A stretch of DNA of 64,000 bases from Prorocentrum cordatum (lineage: Eukaryota > Sar > Dinophyceae > Prorocentrales > Prorocentraceae). Positions 57,966 through 64,000 of the stretch are shown piece after piece; position 1 is the first letter of the stretch; the number at the start of each line of letters is the position of its first letter. A program made the translations under genes and the position numbers. The stretch spans positions 15,001 through 79,000 of the forward strand of contig CAUYUJ010016485.1 of assembly GCA_963575745.1 (NCBI GenBank), written 5' to 3'. The notes beneath the pieces were generated by a model. It ran no database searches, was not told the origin of the DNA, and worked only from the letters and a program-made list of their open reading frames with translations.

Positions 57966-58154
57966 ACACCCGACACGGGTACGGGACACTGGGCATGCTG
58001 CCCAACAACGCATGTTGTCCAAAGCCGGCAGCGGCCACTGTTGGGCAAGCGGCCTCCTGTCTCAAATGGACAGCGTCCGAGGCGACACCGACAGCGAGCC
58101 CTGCTCAAAATGATCGGGAACTGTTGTCGGCGTTTGTGCCCATTCTCTCTTTCC
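57966..58154. mobile_element. Inverted-repeat family T1, copy 2 (right end truncated)
   Basis: GGGCATGCTGCCCAACAACG, GCAGCGGCCACTGTTGGGCA, CGACACCGACAGCGAGCCCT and TGCCCATTCTCTCTTTCC follow the T1 order. The expected terminal block is replaced by the element at 58155-58342. Confidence 0.65.
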
Positions 58155-58342
58155 GTACTCCAGATTTCGTAATAAAGGGAGGGGGGTCTCATTTCGGGGG
58201 GGGGGGTCTCTTCCAGGCCATCTTGGAGGGCCTGGGGGGTCTGGGGACGATGTTTTGGAGGGTTCTCCCACGGGGGGAGGTCTGAAATGGCTTGTCTTGG
58301 AGGGTCCAGAAATCCTCCCTTTTGTTACGAAATCTGGAGTAC
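58155..58342. mobile_element. 188-bp MITE with perfect 18-bp ends
   Basis: GTACTCCAGATTTCGTAA at 58155 is exactly inverted at the right end (to 58342), and similarity continues inward through AAAGGGAGG. No clear target duplication. It abuts T1 copy 2. Confidence 0.75.
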
Positions 58343-58573
58343 CTATTCCGATCGTCCCGATCCATGGGCCATGGGCGGTCGGAAGTCCATGCATCCCCCC
58401 CCCGGGGCCCTGAGATCCGACGCTGCAGAGACAAGAGACCGCGGCCAGACCCCGGGGGCCCCCATCTTTCCGCGTCGTCTCCTGAGCCGGATCGACCTGT
58501 GAGGGTCCCGGGCCCCGAAATTGAGCGAAGAGGCCAGGCTCGACAACATTGGGTCACCAGGATCGCAGGGGGC

Positions 58574-58735
58574 ATGTGCTTGGGTCGGGCATGTCCCCCT
58601 GCACGCCGATTTTGGACAACAAATTGAAAGTTCTCCAAAAACCATCAAAAATAGTCAGTAGTCAAGAAATCGTTCCCAGACTACTCTTTCACTATTTTTG
58701 AGCAATCCTCCTGTAGACGGACATGCCAAACCTAA
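58574..58735. mobile_element. MITE family T6, copy 5
   Basis: Left GGTCGGGCATGTCCCCCTGC; right CAATCCTCCTGTAGACGGAC followed by ATGCC. AT-rich middle with CCATCAAAAATAG. Confidence 0.65.
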
Positions 58736-58749
58736 GCATATGCCCCCTT

Positions 58750-58968
58750 TGGACGCCCGAAATGGGTATGGAAAGGATGGGTACAATGCCCAGCAACAAA
58801 TGTTGTCCCAAACCACCAGCGGCCGCTGTTGGGCGGCAGGCCTCCTGTCTCGAATGGACACAGGCCGCGGCGGAGCGGACAGCGAGTCCTGTTCAGAATG
58901 GACAAGAACTGCTGTTGGGCATCGCACCCATTCTTTCCCTACCCATTTCGGGCGTCCAGACCCCCGAG
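58750..58968. mobile_element. Inverted-repeat family T1, copy 3 (intact)
   Basis: The 219-bp element has arms of about 60 bp (TGGACGCCCGAAATGGGTAT at the left, inverse at the right). It is uninterrupted at the position where copy 1 carries its nested MITE. Confidence 0.8.
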
Positions 58969-59056
58969 TTCTGCGCGGCACTGGCCGGAGGCCAGCCCAG
59001 TAGTCAAACATGCCCAACCTGAGCACTATGCCCAACCTGAGCATTTGGAGGCCTCC

Positions 59057-59271
59057 TAGATGGGGTCCGAGTAGATGGGGTCGAAGGATCGCGCCGCATC
59101 GGCGATACATCGGCGATGCATCGGCGATGTACTGGCGATGCATCGGCGATGCATCGTCGGCGTCGGCGATGTTTCGGCAACGTCGACGTGAAGCACGTCG
59201 GGCTCCACATCGAGCCGCATCGGCGATGCATCGGCGATGCGGAGCGATCCTTCGACCCCATCTACTCTAGG
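59057..59271. mobile_element. Fold-back element filled with CATCGGCGATG repeats
   Basis: The arms GAGTAGATGGGGTCGAAGGA and its inverse bound about ten copies of GCATCGGCGATG, an internal minisatellite that is itself partly palindromic. Confidence 0.75.
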
Positions 59272-59445
59272 GCTCCCAACTTCGCGCTTCGCGCTGCGCG
59301 AAGCGCGAAGCGCGAATAACTTCGCGCTCTCGCGCCGCCCCCCCAAAGGGAGAAAAGGAGGACGAGGAGGAGGGGGAGAAGGAACGAGGACCGCGAAGCG
59401 CGAACCGCGAATAACTTCGCGCCCTCGTGGGAGCCCTTGCATCTA
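59272..59445. mobile_element. Palindrome-rich element (CGCGAAGCGCGAA)
   Basis: The ends GGGCTCCCA and TGGGAGCCC are inverted. CTTCGCGCTTCGCGCTGCGC is followed by its inverse, and GCGAATAACTTCGCGC occurs near both ends. Confidence 0.6.
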
Positions 59446-59649
59446 GGAGGCCCAGTGCATTGTGCCCCCCCCGAGCTCGCAAGCGCGGCAGTGGCGCCAG
59501 CCCGGGCGCCTGGCCGCGGAGCTCCGACCTGGCCCCCGGGGCGAGCGCGGGTATCGCCTTTTCGGGGCCGCGGGCGCGGGCTCCGGCCCTCGGCCTCCCG
59601 CTCTCCCCGGGGGCCCCTGCTCCCAGGGCTCGGGGCTGCGAGCTCCCAG

Positions 59650-59837
59650 ACCCCCGACCCCCTCGAGAATCATGAAAAGATCACGGCGCGAGGTGTTTCG
59701 CTATGGTCGGCCTCCGGGGGCCCTTTACTGGCCCTCAGGACCGTCAAAAACGGCCTCGGGATGAAAAGCGGGTCCCGGGGAAGTGGTCGGGAGGTCGGAG
59801 GCCCGCGTCTCGAAAAAATCGAGACGTCGGACGTCTG
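59650..59837 (+). mobile_element. MITE family T5, copy 5
   Basis: CCCCTCGAGAATCATGAAAA, GGCCCTCAGGACCGTCAAAA and a final TCGAGACGTCGGACGTCTGG. The sub-terminal palindrome is TCGA here instead of TCATGA, as in copy 1. Confidence 0.7.
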
Positions 59838-59861
59838 GGGCTGCAACCCAGGCCCGCGGCT

Positions 59862-59932
59862 CGGAGCTCGGAGCTCGGAGCTCGGAGCTCGGAGCTCGGA
59901 GCTCGGAGCTCGGAGCTCGGAGTTCGGGGCTC
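59862..59932. repeat. (GGAGCTC)n heptanucleotide repeat
   Basis: About nine or ten uninterrupted 7-base units. The unit contains the palindrome GAGCTC. A 7-base period rotates through all frames. Confidence 0.9.
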
Positions 59933-60224
59933 GGGCACTCGGCGCGGAGGCGGCGGGCCCCACAAGGGAGGGGCACGGGGGGATGGATGGGCCCAGCGCA
60001 CACGCCAGGACTCTGGCCAGCCATCCGCGAGCCAAACTCGCAAGCCGAGGGTGGCGGCCGGGGAGGCCCGTTCCCGGGCACACTTTTGCAAGGCACACGT
60101 CGGAACGTAGTGCGGTCCGGAAAGGGCTCTCGGGGTCCAACGACGAAACTGGATAAATCTGCAGTCCGGGGGGGGAGGGAACAGAGGGGTGGGTGAAGTG
60201 AGAGAGCGTTTTGATGTCGGCATC

Positions 60225-60330
60225 TGCCTCCAGCGCTTCGGGTGCCGCCCCATGGCGCGCATCGAACGCCAGAGCGGGGGGTCTGGCGCCGATCCAAGAA
60301 ATATGCGCGGGCCTCCGAAAGTTTAGCTGT
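60225..60330. mobile_element. Fold-back family T3, copy 4 (decayed)
   Basis: GGCGCGCATCGAACGCCAGA and TCTGGCGCCGATCCAAGAAA followed by GCGCGGGCCTCCGA retain the right-arm order of T3; the left arm is poorly kept. Confidence 0.5.
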
Positions 60331-60407
60331 ATGGCGCCATTTACTTCTGAGGGTTTGGCACGCGTCTTCACCAAATGAATTGCATATGGCATGCGGTTAT
60401 GAAGCGT

Positions 60408-60706
60408 ACCCCCCTCCTCCTCCCCCCCTCCTCCTCATCCTCCTCCTCACCCTTTTCCGCCTCCTCCTCCTTTTTCCTCCTTGTCCTCCTCCTTGTCCTC
60501 CTCCTCCACCACCTCCTCCTCCTCCTCTTCCTCCTCCGTTTTCTCCTCCGCCTCCTCCTTCTCATCCCCCTCCTCCTCTTCCTCCTCCACTTTGTCCTCC
60601 ACCTCCTCCACCTCCTCCTTCTCTTTCTCCTCCTCCTCCTCCTCCTCCTCCTCCTCCTCCTCCTCCTCCTCCTCCTCCTCCTCCTCCTCCTCCTCCTCCT
60701 TTCCTC
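60408..60706. repeat. (CTC)n microsatellite
   Basis: About 300 bp of CTC/TCC with TTT interruptions in its first half. Only low-complexity frames. Confidence 0.95.
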
Positions 60707-61009
60707 CTCCGACGGCAGGCGCAGCAGGTCCACTCCTGGGTATGCTCCGGCTGATCCGAAACTTGGGCTCGCGGGTTTCCTCATCTCTCTGTTCATCTGG
60801 ATGCTCCTACATGTGTGATCAAGGCAACCCGCCTGGCGGTCGGGATGGGTTGCTGGGGATACGTTTTCCGTCGCGGCCGCAAGCGGAAACGCAGGCGGCG
60901 TCCGAAATCAGCCCGGGCTACGAGCCAAACCTAATTACCTAACCGCGCGAACCAACGGCCGCCGAAACTGCCGCCGAGGGGCGCCGAGGAGCGACGCCGA
61001 GGACTGGAG

Positions 61010-61286
61010 GCAGAGTTGCAAGAGGTGCCAAGTGTGCCCGGCGGCTGAACTGCAACCATTCCAGTGGCGAGACCACCCGGAAGGCAACCGAATTGTACCT
61101 TGTCGCGCCAGGCGCCAGAGGTACACGAGCCACCCGAGCAAAGCACGGCATAGCGTGGGGCTGAGCAAGCAGCCCAGCGCACCTGCGTCGCATGACAACA
61201 GTGGCAACCTCAGGTGGTTGAACAAGAAGGCTAAACCACTCATGAGCAATCCACGTGGAGGTTCATCCCACCGCTGCAGCTGTTGA
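61010..61286 (+). CDS. Possible exon with a Cys cluster (weak)
   Basis: A plus-strand frame reads CKRCQVCPAAELQPFQWRDH and continues with PEGNRIVPCRARR, then KKAKPLMSNPRGG, ending UGA at 61286. Spaced Cys, a Trp and a His look like a small zinc-binding module, somewhat like that of gene A. No start codon, splice partners or second exon could be fixed. A second plus-strand frame near 61590-61741 (EATEQMRAVEDTRSIKNLKS) is also protein-like. Minus-strand frames are open here too, so chance is quite possible. Confidence 0.25.
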
Positions 61287-62315
61287 AGATACTTTTTTTG
61301 GTCGCGGGCGGACGCGGATTCGCTGTCGCCGAACTGAGAGGTCGGGGCCACGGGCCTGCCAAATGCTGTTGAAGACACTTTTTTTTTACAACCGCGGGCG
61401 GAAGCGCCAGCGGCGGCGGGTAACGGTCGGGCTGCGGCCGCTACAAATTGGCCAGGGGCGCGCGCGTGCCGCGGCCGGCGCCGGGCGGCGGGTGCAAGGG
61501 TGCTGCTGCCCAGGGAGTCTGATGGCGAAACCAGCACCCAGGGAGAAGTAATTACGCTGCCAAAGTGGCGCGATGCAAGACCCCCACCGTGTCAGAGGCT
61601 ACAGAACAAATGCGGGCTGTTGAGGATACGCGAAGCATCAAGAATTTGAAGAGCAACGGCAGCCCCGAACAGGTGCACGACGTGCGTGTGGGGCCCAGCG
61701 AAGAGACCAACCAGAGCATGCTGGCTGTCCCGCATCGGTGAGGGTCTGAGCACAAGCTGCGTAAAGAGATGAGTGCCGCCACAAACACGATACGGTGGCT
61801 ACGATCCTGCGGTGCGGTCGGGCATATCGGAAAGGGAGGCACGGTCATGCGGTGAGTCGAGTGGCGCAGTGGACACTGACCACCAGGCTCTACTCGGGGG
61901 AAAAGAATCCTTCCCACTGCGGGCCCCCGTCGCGAAGCCGATTCGGGAGGCACGACTCTAAGGATCAAACCCAAGCGCCAGACCTGGCCCCCTACATATA
62001 GAGAGAGAGAGAGAGCGAGAAAAAAAAGGAGAAGAGCAGGAGGAAGTGGCAGAGGAGAACGTGGACGAGGACAATGACGAGAAGCTTGACCACGAATGCC
62101 AATGTTCGAAAAGGCGGCACCTGGTAAGACTAAACCAGGACAAGGACTTATCGGAGAGGTATAAATCGGGAATCTCTGGGATCCAGCGGTTCTGGAAAAT
62201 GTATCGGGCGCCGCGGCATTCCCAAAGCTTTACGAAACGCTCTGGAACGATGTATCCCTGTCCTACCCCCGCCCGGCTCGGGCCGGGCTCAGAATGCGCA
62301 CGCACGCTGCCGGCT

Positions 62316-62444
62316 CCCCCTCCTCCTCCTCCTGCTCCTCCTCCTCCTCCTCCTCCTGCTCCTCCTCGTCCTCCTCGTCCTCATCCTCCTCTCCTCCTCT
62401 TCCTCCTCCTCCTCCTCCTCCTCATCATCAGTATCAGTATCAGT

Positions 62445-62490
<46 letters not shown>

Positions 62491-62492
62491 CC

Positions 62493-62536
<44 letters not shown>
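62316..62536. repeat. (CTC)n then (CAT)n and (CAC)n microsatellites
   Basis: CTC at about 62320-62423, AGTATC at about 62428-62448, CAT at about 62447-62490, CAC at about 62490-62507, CAT again to 62536. Confidence 0.95.
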
Positions 62537-64000
62537 CGCTGCGCTGCGAAAGAGGCAAACCCGCTCGCCTGCGGCACCGTCTGCAAGCACCAGAACTTGA
62601 CCTAGCCAGGCACGTGCGAACAGTGCGCTTTGATGACGGCGCATGGTGATGGTGGGGGCATCGTGACGATGGTGATGGCGGTGGTGATGGCCTCGGCATA
62701 GGCGATCCGAGCTCATGCTGAGCGTTTAACCGAGCCCAGCCAAGTATCAGCACGCACGCTCCTTGAACTCCTCAAGCGATTTACAATCGATGTCCCAAAA
62801 ACTCGTCTCTTGACATCTCCGTCACCTGTATGGGCCATCGCAGATGCCGTGAGCCAGAGCACTAGCACCGCTGCCAACGACACTCACAAATGACACCAGT
62901 GATTAACTATTGCCATCGACGTCACCTCTGTGTACACATGTACGCAGTCGTGATGAACCTGATGAACATCATAGTGGTAACGATGGTCCGTCCGAACAAT
63001 GTCACATGTAATAGTGTTGCCCTCTTTTCTTCGGCCAGCAAATGCGGGTTGCTGTCTGCAATATACTTGTTCCAGCGGTGGGCGCAAAGGGAGTACATAT
63101 GAGGTGTGTGTGACGGTCGTCATAGTAACCGAGGTGCGGAGGACATGGATATGGTCTTTCCAGGTGCTCTTCCTGCCACGCAAAGGCTCAAATAGCCCCT
63201 CGAACCAAAAAACGTTCGCCACTGCAGCGAAAATGGAACGAGTACGATCAAATGCAAAAGCGAGGTGTAAAAAGCAATTTCCACACAAGCAGATAGAACA
63301 CGGCGTAAGACAGAGGAGACGCAGAACGGGCAGCTAGGCTGCCAACATCGCCGTTGGATCGGACAAGGAAGAGGAAGCGAGGAGGAGGAATACGAGAAGA
63401 GGAAGAAAGTCATTCGAGCCCAGTGCTACAGCGAGAGAGGGCCTTCTGAAAGTAAATCGCTGACACACTCACCCCTACTGAGATAGGGCAACTGGCTACA
63501 TAGCCTGAACGGGGACCTCGGCTGTCTACAAGTAAAAACAAGGCTCAGGACTCATCAAGGCCACACTTGCACTCACGCCCAGACGACCCGAGAGAGCATC
63601 AAAAGAGCTTCAAGTGTCCATAATCTTACCCTGAGAAGGCCCCAAGAAAGTCTGAGAGAGACGCAAGGGCGTGGGCCAGTCCCTGACAGGCCCGAGGGTG
63701 GCCCCAAGATGGCCCCATAGGACCCCAATATGGCTCATCCGAGACAGACCCAATGGACTTCAAAAGTCCAAGTCTGCCGAAGAAGCCCACATCTACGCGA
63801 TCACCGTGTTGTCCATACCCCGACTCACGCCCCAACCCACCGAGGGACCTCCGTGGGGGCATGGATAAAGGTCGGGCCGCTGGAAGCTAAGCTTTATCCA
63901 TGTTCTACCGGCATCGGCCGTCCAGAGTTGGAGGCAGTAATAGGGGTATGGGTAAAGCTTCGACAGCCGAGCCTCTGAGGCCTCCAGAGAAGTCGACGTC
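62537..64000. other. Gene-free end of the window
   Basis: No gene recognised. A few CCAAGATGGCCCC-type units at 63640-63730 resemble the dispersed repeat at 11150-12015. Confidence 0.4.

Noticed and set aside
61552-61974. 140-aa minus-strand frame
   Set aside because: No motif, and the plus strand over the same bases reads at least as protein-like; left unassigned.
1-64000. Spliced-leader relicts, tRNA and rRNA genes
   Set aside because: I looked by eye for the dinoflagellate spliced-leader core and for tRNA T-loop patterns and found no convincing match. A covariance-model search would settle it.

Overview
The window looks like nuclear DNA of a dinoflagellate, probably a Prorocentrum-like or Symbiodinium-like alga. 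The reasons are high GC, very dense microsatellites, a non-LTR retrotransposon, many short inverted-repeat elements, several multi-exon genes all pointing the same way, and introns that often start with GC or GA and sit between short direct repeats. No bacterial operon, phage, CRISPR system, tRNA or rRNA was recognised. A 100-base run of N at 13717-13816 is an assembly gap inside a (CAT)n tract.

Layout. (1) 1-3700: the 3' part of a LINE on the minus strand. ORF1 (2524-3567; coiled coil plus a probable RNA-binding fold) is followed, in the same frame and after one UAG, by ORF2 (AP-type endonuclease and reverse transcriptase), which stays open to the window edge. (2) 3.7-25 kb: no convincing host gene. 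The stretch is a mosaic of microsatellites, minisatellites and several families of 150-220 bp elements with terminal inverted repeats, some nested in each other. (3) 25.9-46.5 kb: a unidirectional minus-strand gene cluster. In transcription order it holds gene C (46516-40545, about 1197 aa, unknown), a Cys-rich exon or gene Z (about 40110-39393), gene B (38432-32801, about 842 aa, a C5-cytosine DNA methyltransferase), and gene A (31288-25869, about 1266 aa, unknown, with a zinc-binding-like CxxC pair). Exon models were built by hand from the sequence. Nearly all junctions keep the reading frame, and that is the main support for them. (4) 46.5-64 kb: again a repeat mosaic, with further copies of the families seen in 3.7-25 kb, and one weak possible plus-strand exon near 61 kb.

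The genes do not form an obvious pathway. The methyltransferase could act in genome defence or marking, which would fit a neighbourhood full of transposons, but that is inference. The most interesting structural signals are the direct repeats flanking many of the introns, the in-frame UAG between the two LINE reading frames, the nested small transposons with recognisable target-site duplications and empty-site copies inside this same window, and a perfect 61-bp palindrome in the gap between genes B and A.
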